A DNA stretch of 64,000 bases from Ficedula albicollis (lineage: Eukaryota > Chordata > Aves > Passeriformes > Muscicapidae), in NCBI RefSeq assembly GCF_000247815.1, contig NC_021677.1, forward strand, positions 16,907,266 to 16,971,265. Direction: 5' to 3'. The position numbers were made by a program, and so were the translations under genes. Positions 53,205 to 64,000 of the stretch are shown piece after piece. Each line of letters opens with the position of its first letter. The stretch's first letter is position 1. Under the pieces are notes generated by a model, which searched no databases, had not been told where the DNA came from, and worked only from the letters and a program-made list of their open reading frames with translations.

Positions 53205-55051
53205 ATTTTATTCCTCTGGGATATCTCAGCCATGCCTGGCAATTAGCAGTTTAGGAACTTTCTGGAACATAAAAGACAGCGAGAAAATAAATCATTAACT
53301 ATTCACACACCAGTCTATGCATAGGACCTGGGGGACAAATGCCATAATGATGTGCCCTGCCCAGAGTTGTACCAGGATGCAAGGACATATGGCAAGGAGA
53401 CAATCTCATGCAGTTAGGACCAGGCACCTTGGAGATTATACTTATCATATCACATCATACCATATCATGTAATTATATTCACATATATGTACAAGGAAAG
53501 GCACAGAGTAATGTACTGGCAAGTACTGTAAAGAGGAAGACTTCCCCAATTTAACATGGTTACAATGATAAACTTGTAGTCTGGTAGTGGTGGGAAATCC
53601 TTCAGGTATGTCATGGCTCTGCATGAATCACAAGCTGCTTAATAGTGCATTGAAATGCAGTCTTGAGCCATGACTGGTAGAAGATGTACTATCTGATTTA
53701 TCCTGGGCAAAATGTCCGGAGGGGGTGGTAAGCACATTAAGTTAGATGAGCCATCCAGGGCATACCTTTCACTTGTTATCAGCTGTGTGTGATAAACTGA
53801 CCCCTGAGACATTCCAGTGTATACTGAACTAGAATTATTTCAGACATAAAGACTTTCTATTTGCAAGAAGTAAATATCAGGGAAGAATTGGCATAGGACC
53901 TTGTTAGCAAGCAGTGAGGGTCAATGTACATTTATGGGGAAAGCAGTAAATCATAGAGAACAGAGACCATTTTATTGGCTCTGGAATTAAGCAGTAGGAA
54001 AATCCTGATCAAACCTAGAGGGTTGGAGTCCAGAAGCTGTGGAGATCACTACAAAGTTACACACTCTATTCTTATCCTGCAGTTTTTTTCTTCTATAAAT
54101 GCTTTCACCTCTCTCTGAAGTAATATGCCAGCTGTGCCAGTTTGACCCTGTGTACATTCAAAAATTGATTGTGCTTTCTGGCCTTGCTGAACACAAGCCA
54201 ACCCCTGCCTGCAGAAACAGTGTTTTCCAGAAGCAGCAGTGAGTACACACAGATATACTCTTTGCTAAGGGCACTTGCCAAAGCCTTGTGAACGTGTCCA
54301 GGAAAGAAATATTCCTGGTCAGTCAAAACACTTTACCACTGGGAGTTAGTAGAAAATGTCCAATTTCTTAATTATTACCATACCACTTATTTATACTGTG
54401 TGTGTTATATAATAATAATAATGTGTTCTGTAAAGTCTGTCTGTCCCCCAGAATACTTTCTGGATCTTTGGCCAATTTCAATTAAATCTGGCAGATGAAT
54501 AGATGTCTGAAGTTTATGTAAGTTTCTGTAAAGTTAAGAAATTAGTTAGCCAGATAAAAGAAAGAAACTTCATTAGGATACTTCTGTTAAAGTCCTTCCA
54601 CTTCAGAAAAGGCTTCAATATTAATTTTCCCCTTACTGCATAGGGAATCAGCATGAGAGCTGAACAACAAAATGTTTTTATGTTCGAAACAAGGCTTCAT
54701 TGCCCCACACATTCTAAAACATCTGGCCTGAAAGGTAGGCAGGGTGATATCCAATAAGATGAATAAACTGACTGGAAGCTGGCACATTCATAATCTCTTA
54801 GCTTGAAGGAATAACATTAGAATAATTCAATTAGAATTCCGTTTAGTGTAATTCAGTTAAAGTTTCAGTGGCACAAGAAGACAAAACCCTCTGGGAAAAG
54901 AGTTTTTATTAGGTCCAATGGCTGGAACTACTGTTCAAAAATTTTTTTGCTCTGCAACTGAATGACTCCACTGTGGAGTCATAGCACATTACCGGTCTGA
55001 GAGGGATGAATGACTCCCCTTTTAGCTGTAAAATTAGTGGTACTTTTTTTA
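53205..55051. other. Intergenic sequence
   Basis: About 1.8 kb between two CR1 copies. No gene, RNA or repeat recognised apart from a short (AAT)n run near 54410-54422. Confidence 0.5.
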
Positions 55052-55312
55052 GACAAACATAGACCTATTCAGGTTGGAAAAAACCTCTAACATCATCAAG
55101 TTCAACTGCCAACCCACCTTGTTCTCCACTCAACTATGTCCTCGAGTGTCATATTCACAAGTTTTTTGAACACTTCCAGAGATGGTGACTCCACCACTTC
55201 CCTGGGCAGCCTGTTCCTACGCTTGACGACCCTTGCCGTGAAGAAACTTTTCATAATATCTAATCTAAACATCCCCTGGCGCAACTTGGGGCCATTTCCT
55301 CTCCTCCTTTTA
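55052..55312 (-). mobile_element. CR1 LINE 3' fragment
   Basis: Reads ATTCAGGTTGGAAAAAACCTCTAACATCATCAAGTTCAACTG, TTGAACACTTCCAGAGATGGTGACTCCACCACTTCCCTGGGCAGCC, and AACTTGGGGCCATTTCCTCT. This is the antisense of a CR1 3' region from a different subfamily than the 26.6 kb copy. Confidence 0.92.
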
Positions 55313-57649
55313 TGTAATCATGTACTTTCCAATCGCTGTGAGTCATGGAGGCATTTTCAGCTCTACTGCCCTTTCTTCCCCATTCTTTGTTACCTCTGAG
55401 CCTGAGAGCATCCTGCTTGTCTGAAGTGCCTCTTTTTCTCTGTTTTGCCAGCTGTGCACACCAGCATAATGTTTTTGCTTTTCTGACTTTGAGAGCTTTG
55501 CTCACCTTCCTACTTTCAGGACTTTGTTCCTGGTACTTTGTTGAACTGCTGTTCCTCCTTTGTAAATTCAGTCTGAACTTCATGTTTTCATCTTTTTTTG
55601 GCTAACTGTTGTTTATTCTTAATTTCAAAGTTATTTCTTCAGTATTCAGTAAGTTCTTTTTCAGTTCTCTCTTTGGGTCACGATGTTGGAACCTCTGCAC
55701 AGACATTTGGTCTTTATTTGGCCAAGTCTTGATGCTTGTGGTAGAGGGGAAACAGCATAGAGGTTCTTGCAGCCCCTGCTGATCTCCCAGGCAGCTTTTT
55801 CTCAGGTAAATCCATGAACATAGCCACCATGACATTCATCCAAGCAAAAACTGCACAACACAGTGCATCAGCCCTCCTTGCTGGAGCTGTCCACAGCTGT
55901 CCAGACAGTATTTTGTCTTTGTCACATGCTCACAACCCAGTCCCATAGGTGATCTCCGGTTAGTCTTTAGCCTTGTACAAGAGACAGCCCCCTGTTAAGT
56001 CACGTTGACAAACATTTACAGGAAAAAGTGACTTCTCTCTCTTCCTTACAGTGTACAGGAAATGATATTACTCACTGTCTGGAGTTTAGGCTTGAATGCC
56101 TGTAGGCAAAGAGGATCTATTTCCTCAGTCAAATTTTTGATGGAGAGTGGGCAGGATGCAAGCATTTCTGTCTGCATATCAGGTGGAAAGGGCAGCAAAC
56201 AGACACACCTTCTCAAATGCATATATTTCCCTAGAGAAATGGGGAAAGTGGGATGGGGAATTTTAGATTTTCATGCAATTCTCTTTTCATTTGTCTTGTT
56301 CCTGGTATGACACCTATATTTTCCCCTTTACTCCCCTCTCCTTAATCCACATGCAAAGGTGAAAGAAAATCTGTTCATGAATGATTTATCAAAGTGCTAC
56401 CCAAGACTCAGTTCTTCTGGTGGATTTGTCAAGTAATGTGACACGTTGTATTATACCACGTGAGTTTTGGTCTTTGTCCAGTGCTCCTGGGGGGGGGCAG
56501 GGAGGAGGTGTTGGGTTGCCCTACCAGCAGTTTAAGTTTTACTGACATGGGGATTCAAGAGTCTCTTCCTGGTTCTGCAAAACTGTGCATTTGTAAAGGA
56601 CACCTTCACCTTCAGAAGCAAAGAAGGAAGCCTGTAGTTGTGTTTCATTCACAACAGAAGGGGAAATAATACAATTTATTTGTTTTCATTTACCTTGGGG
56701 ACTATTTCAGCTCCACAACTTCAACATGGGTGATGTTCAGCTCCATCTCCTTCAGTTCTCTTCTCAGTCTCCAGTGAACTTATTAGTGTTCCAGGAGACA
56801 TTTCCAGATGTGATGTCCTGATTTTCTCCTAGAAGGAGAGCTCCCTTGTCATTAGCACAGTAGTGGAGCATACAGTCTGACAGCCTGTGGTGTTCAGAGG
56901 TGGGAAAGGGCAAATGGTAGGAATGGCCAAGGGTTGTTGGTCTTCCTGTTTTAGGAGAGTAGGCGAGGAGCAAAGCATGCTGGGGAACAGCTAACTGAGG
57001 ACAAATGGGCAAATTCAAAAAATTAAGAAAACTGTTTCAAAACTGATTTGAATAGAAAGAAAAAACCCCAAAACCTGTAGTACACAGATTGTATATTTCT
57101 CTTCCCAGAGCAGCTTCAAAATTCTGAAGTTTACAGTTCCAAAGAATGAGTCACTACACACTCAGGTTCTTAAAACTGACCATGTTTCCTCCCATTTTCC
57201 CTGCTTTGGATTTTTTATAAGCTATGGTCTTTGTGAGAAAGGTTTATTTTCTAAAATAATGGGATTGAGGAAGGTAAGCAAAAGAGTTAGTCTGGTTTTT
57301 CAAAAAGAGGACTATCTACTTATCAAAAAATTAGGAAAGCTAATAGTTAAATGAGTTTTACTTTGAGTAAATGTGTTTCTGGTAGGAGGTGACTAAGGCT
57401 ATTTATCTTCTTAATGTAGTGAAGCCCAAGATTGTATTTGCCTTACTGACTTATACATAGCTGATGCTTCCCTGCTTCAGTATTTCAGGTAACTGTGACT
57501 CACTTATTAAATAGTAATAACCTTATTTATATTAATCTTTTCAACCTTTTATTTATCTGGAAATTCATTTAAGTGAGCAACACATGCAAGTTACAAAGCA
57601 GAAAATAAGTTCAATGATTGCAAACTGCAAAATTACATGAAAGAAGTAA

Positions 57650-57670
57650 AAAGAAAGAAAGAAAGAAAGA
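57650..57670. repeat. (AAAG)5 microsatellite
   Basis: Perfect AAAG tetranucleotide run on the plus strand. Confidence 0.92.
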
Positions 57671-59329
57671 TCTATAAAACAGGATTTGATATCCAGCATG
57701 CCTATATGGATGCAATTCTATAGCCTTTACCCATTTGTCCTCTGACTTTATTTTTTTGCCATAGTGAAATAGTTATTAAGTACATAGGAATCCTTGAGGT
57801 CCTCCCAAGCCCAATATGGCCTTGCTACCTCATTCCTGTCTAAAAGGCAGACAAAATGGGCATGTCTTAAAGGAGGCACCTGAACAGGATATATCTCCAG
57901 TTGTTATCAGCCATCCTCGTTTTCACTAGGCTTACCATGATCTTTAGCTAATAGAGGATAGGGTCCATTGACTCCCTAACTCTAAATGTTTCATGGAGAT
58001 ATGCTCCGTGTCAAAGTTTAACTGCCCACTGAGAGGTTTTGTCAGGGTTTGCCGCTGATGGAGAAACTATGTAACAGGAAAGTACTACCTCTTTCCTGGT
58101 TCTAATTTTGTGTTTGTGTGACTATTAAGGTAAGTTTTAACCATGGCTATAGCAGGAAGAGATGTACAGGATGTAGTAATATTATTTCTGTCTTAGAAGT
58201 TGTCTTGACTAAAGAGAAAGTCTGTAACACTGAGACAAGTAGGGGAGTAACTCTGCCATCTACCTCTGCCATCAAATGTGCTCACAAGGCCATGCAGAAA
58301 AACTGGAAAGCATGTCAAAGTACTACTGGACTATGTCTAGATGGGCAGAAAGAGCAAAATAGGAAATAGGAATAGAAAAAGGAGTATCTCACCATACTGT
58401 GGATACAGCTGGCACACAGCAGACCTATGAAAAGGAGCTTCAGTGACTTTCCAAAGAGAGGAAAATACATGGATTTGAAGAAAATCCAAAGGAGCTGTAG
58501 AGACTCAGGGGTGACAAGCTTGCAGCAGGAGCTGGTAATTTTGGGGAAGGTTGGGATGAGGAGTGAGGAGGGATGGTGATGCAGCATGCTCTGTATAGAC
58601 CTCTAATGAGCCAAGGGGATCCCTGATATTTTATCCAGAGACTGAGCTAGCTTTGTCAATCTCAGAAATAATTCTGTACTGTAGTGAACTAAACCTCTAA
58701 ACTGGGACAAATACATCATCTGTAAGTAAATATGTTGGGTCAAAAGCATAGATGTGCTACTGTTCATGTAAATGATGTTTTATCAGTTTGCTGAAGTGCT
58801 GACTCTTAGCTTATAAAACACTTGAATTTACTGTATAATACAGTCAACTTTGAGAAACAGCTTGTAAATAAATGTTTCTGATGAAGACTGATAAGTCACT
58901 GAGCCACAAAACCATTTCTGTTTGCCAGTTAAGATTCAGTGGCCTGAAAAAAAAGTAGATAAGGAAAGATATTTGTTCTCTACAAATAGCTTCTTTTTAC
59001 TTTTGGTAGTTCACACATGTTTGAGATAAACGCCAGATAAACAGGCATAGTTTCTAATTCTTTCTACATAGCCCAAGGAAGGGAAACAATGGCTTTAAGA
59101 TTTTATGCTGCCTTTTTAACTATATCAATTATATAAGAAAATACTACTGATGTGCAGAAACCACAGGCTTTTTTTTAATGCAAGATCTGAGAATTTCAGA
59201 AGGAGCCTTGAACATGATGATTTTCATTATGTAGTGCCTAGTTTGTTCACAGCTTTGTTTTCAGTTGTTCTTATTACTTCGAAAGAACATTATAAATGAG
59301 AAAACAAGCAGTACATTGAAGTAGGACTC

Positions 59330-59530
59330 AACAGTGCACGCCCAGTGGTACCCAGCCTACAATCAGCACATTAATTGCGGAGACATCAGGGCTCTCAACG
59401 CCTTGCATGAATCACCGCATAAACCGACATCCGTTTCCCTGCAGGCATGTCTACCCTGCTGTCACTTCAGCAGCAGCACAGGACAGCCATACCACAAAAC
59501 CTGTGCCAAATGCATCTAAAATAGCCCATG
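59330..59530. other. CpG-containing unique block
   Basis: Contains several CpGs (GCACGCCC, TTGCGGAG, CAACGCC, CACCGCAT, ACCGACATCCG) within AT-rich DNA. The plus strand is open for 61 codons, but with no recognisable protein. Possibly a conserved non-coding element or an old insertion. Confidence 0.3.
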
Positions 59531-62500
59531 CTGCAGCAGCTGATTAATGAAAGTATCTGGGTTTTTTTTTAGACATAAGATAATATCTCTAAGGAGACGT
59601 GCTGTCTCGTTTAGGAAGTCTCACTTAAGCTGAGCCTTCTGAAGAGAGCTCCGTGGCCTTAGGGTTTCATGCAGATCTCCATTAGTTCAGAGAGGAAGAT
59701 AGGCAACTCTAGAAAATGGTACCCCTCTCTTGGGGTGTGTTGGACAGAGGAAATGAATAATTTGTGAAGTCTTCTGTGCTCAAACTCCAGATCCCCAAAG
59801 TTAGGTAAAAAGAGCCTTCCACAATGTGGCTGCTCTGCGTTTCTCTCTACTTACTGTGCACTCACAAATCCCTCCAAATCAGGGCAAAATCAGTTTTTGG
59901 TATGACATGAGCTCAATAAGGCCCCTTTTGGTGTCCTCACTGGAGATCCTAACACAGTTCTGAGAAGAATAAATTCTGATGGAGTGTTGAAGACATGCAC
60001 ATCCAAAATAAGAACTGTGTCAGGCTCTAGTACATCAGTGCATGAATTTGGAAGGCAGTCAGCTAGTCATGGAGAGGTATTTATTCACTGTGTTAAGCTT
60101 CTAACTCTAATGACCATAGAGCTATGCAAACAGAAACCAGTAAGTGTTTGGGAGGCCTTGCTAAAAGCTGCACAATTGCTTGAACAGACAAAAGAAGGTG
60201 TGAGCCTTGAACGTGAGAATAAAATAAGTATATTGTGGTTTACCTTAATATCAGAACAGTCACATGGCTGCCTTTCAAGGAATAATACAAGAAATTAATC
60301 TTGCAGTATTCATGTGGTAAGATTGAAATCTATATAAATTGCACAGCAAAGATATTTTGGGATCAAATATCCTTTTAAGTCCAGCAGTATTTTTCAAGAG
60401 ACTCACAAAGTTAATATTTGACATTATGTTTCTAGTGATATTAGTACTATAAGTGGTGTAATTATGTTAACCAATAAGATACAGAACCAATACAAACCCC
60501 AACAAGACAACTAATCAAAGAATTCTTCCTTTCCAACACCTGCTGTTATTGCTTCTCTTAAGCAAAAAGCTTTGAACATGAGAGGAAAAAGGGTTGTGAT
60601 ACGACATTACTACTGAAAGATTCTAGAGTATTATAACTGCTTAATATAGTTGCTATTATACTGTAATAAGTGTCATGATTGTATTGAAACATGATACTGG
60701 TATTAAAAATTGCTCTTTTGCTGACCTGTTAATAACATCACATGCATTGCATGGGAATAGCCTACTATTTTAAATATCATGAGCTAGCTTGAGAACTAAG
60801 GTTTTCTTTGCATTTCCAAATTTTTTTAAAATCAGTTTGGTAAAGAACTTTCCTTTTGTTCTTCATCAGCATTAAGAGTTACATCGCAGTCGCTGGACTG
60901 ATGGGATTATATGCTTTCAGTACTTGGAGGTCTTAAATGTGTAACTAGGTATATACAGTATATACCAAGTTGAAGTATTTGAGTTCTGGTGATAGCTGTA
61001 GTTTAGTTACATTTGTTGAAAAACAGACAGAAAGGAACAAAGCTATGAACCATATTATTATAAGTTATTACACAGACTACCTACTTGAAAGAAAATATAG
61101 GTCTGCTGCTGTCAAATTCAATCAGTCTATATGCTGATCCTTCCCCTGAAGTCCTCCTTTTTGATATAATTTTTGGATTTGGTTGACCTATGAAATTGAG
61201 CCATGCTGTCCATGTGGTCATTTATTTCCTTTTTGGAAAGTTTGTCACTGGATGGAAGTCCAGGGAAAATTTCTGTTGCTTTGTCAGCAGCGACCACCAG
61301 TTCCCAGTGAGATGCATTCTTAATGTCAGAAAAGTCACCACTTGTAATGTTCAAAATGCTCACACAGACGTAGAAAAAAAAAATAAGCCACTTGGCAATT
61401 ACAAGATCTTTTAAATCGTACTAGAAAGGCTGTTATGTATTGACCAGAAAAATTTATTCCTCCCTTTCTATTAGTTGTAACCTAACATCCCAGCAATACA
61501 TGTCCTTAGGCAATAGGTTCAGCACCTCTGCACAGCTTCATCCTTGAGACCTGCTACAATTCTCCTAAGTCAAAATCCCAAATCAAGGGAATGATAACAG
61601 ACTTTTAAAATAATATTACTTCTGTACTCTGGAATTATGAATCATTGGCAGGGTAAAGTTGTAGCTTTTATTTAAACAACCTAAATACTTCTAATTGATT
61701 TTCAATTGGAACAGTCCCAGATGGCAGAACACGAAGTGGCATCAGCCTGCAACTCCCACATGGAATGTGCTTTGCCTTCTACATCTCTGAAACAGATGAG
61801 GGATGGAAGGTATTTGCTGAAGAAGGTATGAAAATAGTGTGTTTCATTGGTGGGCTGTGTTTGCTCCTGTGTCACAAGAGGCTGAAGTGGATCCTGGGAG
61901 GGAGATGTCATATTACAGACAAGATATAGCAGTTAATCATTGTCACTGTGAGTCAAGGTACTGTCTGGAAACAGGGAGAGTTGGGAACAGATGCACCCAC
62001 CAGGTTTACAAAGCACATGGCACAAAGCTGGCTGCAGGCATCCTTTGCTGGGGAGTCTCATTTCTTCTTTCTCCAGGAAGGGTTTTTGCACCATTCCTTT
62101 GTACTACAAGGCAAAAGGACTCTTAGTATAGGTCAATGAAATTCACTGCCAGGAGTGTACAAAGAGCTGGTGTGGGAGGAAAACTTGGGGTTGCATCTTT
62201 CACAGGCAAAGCAAAATCTTTCACTGCTATCTTGCTTCCCTGCTGCTCTGTATGAGAGCCTTAGGCTTGATGGGAAAACTGTATCAGCACCATACCTCCC
62301 TGCTCAGTAGCTGCCACCCCTGCCTTGCTGCACAACCTGCTGGAAAACAGACATTGCTGAAAGCCAGAGGGCCTTCCTGGAGGTTCAGCTGCCCTACGAG
62401 CATTTTAGCTTCTCTACCTCTTATGTCTTTTCCTACCCCAGGCTTTGGGGCTCCATCTCACTTATGTACTGGACTTGGGAACAGAAGGAGGAACAGAAAA

Positions 62501-64000
62501 ACAGAATACTAGACTAACGTACATTTAAGTGAGTATAGAAACTCACTGCTTCCAAATGTCTACTACATTGAATAAATTCCTTTTTTTTTTCCTTATTGCT
62601 TCAGGTTTTTCTGATGCAGTTAAGGTCATCCAGTGATGTACCATAGATCTGTCCACCTATTCACCTGCTGCTCCCAGACAACACCTGTAGCTGATGGATG
62701 ATTTTTGTGGAATCTGGCAGGTATGTGATCCCAGTGGCCCTAGATTCTTGCAAACCCCATGAAGTAAATGAAAAACTGTTGCTATTAAAAGGAAGGCTAA
62801 TATTGATCTATAAGCTCAACTCTTGCTATTTAGCAGAGAAGCCAGGTCTTCTTGTTCCACAGCTTGTGCGACATGTTGTTTTTTTCCTCGTAACATTGCT
62901 TATTTTACTGAATTGTACATGTATGTATTGTACATGGGTTTGATTGGTTGGCTTTGCATCATGTTTGCTTTGTCTGTACATAGAAGTCACATGCTTCTAC
63001 CTGAACCAAAAATGTAGCATGGTTACAATGTGAGTGTTGTACATGTGGTGTGTTCATGGTGTTTATAAAGATGTTTTTATAAGGGGAGCCACTCACAATA
63101 GAATGTAGACCTCTATCCTGCTGTAATCATGATCACACTGTGGATTGTACTAATGCAGGAAAGATACACCATGCCACAGGAGAATATGGCTGACTAGTTT
63201 TCTTAACAAAAGTGATGGGTATTTCTCCACATGAACAGGCCCACAAGGCAGATTAACTGATTATTTATAAAAAGGGCAAATTATTCACATACTTATGAAT
63301 AATGAATTTTCACCTATGTAGATACTGCAGTAAAGTTCACTTGGGCAGTCACCATCTGTCTATCTTTACTCCTCACTGTACAACCCTTGAGCTGGACACT
63401 GGATTTTTATCTATATTGTATCTTTACTATTTACTTTATATGGGGTGAACATATTTCACATAATCCAAGAAAATCCTGAACCCACCACCATCAGTGGATT
63501 CATCCTGAATCCCTACACCATCAGTGTAGTCTGCATTTCAGATTCTGTGTGATGAAGCCACATATGCATTTGAGACTTCTGAATATTTGTTAAAAATCCT
63601 TCATACTGGAGTGATTTAATATGGAGCTTTACAAATTACTCTGTGCTGTTGGATACCAGATGAGCATATTCATATTCTGGTGATCCATTGAGCTTGAAGT
63701 GCAAATGGGAAATAAAGCTTCTCCCTTGCTTCTCTGGCCATGCATGACATTCAAAGGCTGTCATGCAGAGAGACTATTTTCCCTTTGGCACAGTGTTTAC
63801 CCCCTCAACTCCCTAGTACCAAGAGACACTGTACCCATGCATGGAGGAACGAAACCATGAGGTCAAAAGTGCCTTAAAAGAAGGCAGGGGGTGAATGTGC
63901 AGATCTTTATCTCCAGTAACCATAACAAAGCTCACTACATTTTGTTGCGTATTTTTACGTTAACAATATTGAATGAAAAGGGTATGACGTAAAGGAGCCC

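Larger units (their letters stand above)
55313..64000. other. Gene-poor intergenic sequence to the window end
   Basis: About 8.7 kb with no supportable gene. Weak CR1-like wording occurs near 57400-57470 (AAGCCCAAGATTGTATTTGCC), too short to call. Short frames, up to about 107 codons, overlap on both strands and have no domain features. Confidence 0.5.

Noticed and set aside
57400..57470. Possible CR1-internal fragment
   Set aside because: Only a few dozen bases look similar, and too loosely to call a repeat by eye.

Overview
The window looks like bird nuclear DNA. It carries a multi-exon gel-forming mucin gene with GT-AG introns, and it is scattered with 3' ends of CR1-type LINEs (the chicken-repeat family, ending in ATTCTATGA-like units). 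No bacterial, viral or organelle gene is visible. I cannot name the species.

Positions 1-24429, minus strand: the N-terminal part of a secreted gel-forming mucin, best matched to MUC5AC. I placed 31 coding exons by eye. They join in one frame for 5034 nt (1678 codons) from a signal peptide to the window edge with no stop. The domain order is signal peptide, VWD1-C8-TIL, VWD2-C8-TIL, a TIL' segment, VWD3-C8-TIL, a VWC-like segment, then the start of a large central exon with two CysD domains separated by Thr/Pro/Ser-rich linkers. The central exon runs off the left edge, so most of the glycosylated region and the C-terminal D4-C-CK end lie outside. A TATA promoter sits about 65-75 bp before the start codon.

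Positions 7462-8319 and 24836-25618: two pure poly-G runs (858 and 783 nt), one in intron 19 and one about 370 bp upstream of the inferred transcription start. Each follows a long T run and is bracketed by a duplicated flank. They are almost certainly assembly or gap-filling artefacts; the long poly-Gly and poly-Pro frames they create are not genes.

Positions 25660-64000: about 38 kb with no gene I can support. It holds CR1 fragments in both orientations, a few microsatellites, an imperfect 37-bp tandem duplication, and two CpG-containing unique blocks of unknown nature.

I found no novel defence-like or otherwise new biological system. The points most worth checking are the poly-G runs, a GC-AG intron, one GC-rich exon in an AT-rich gene, a tandemly duplicated octamer motif, and an unusually basic Thr-rich stretch in the mucin domain.
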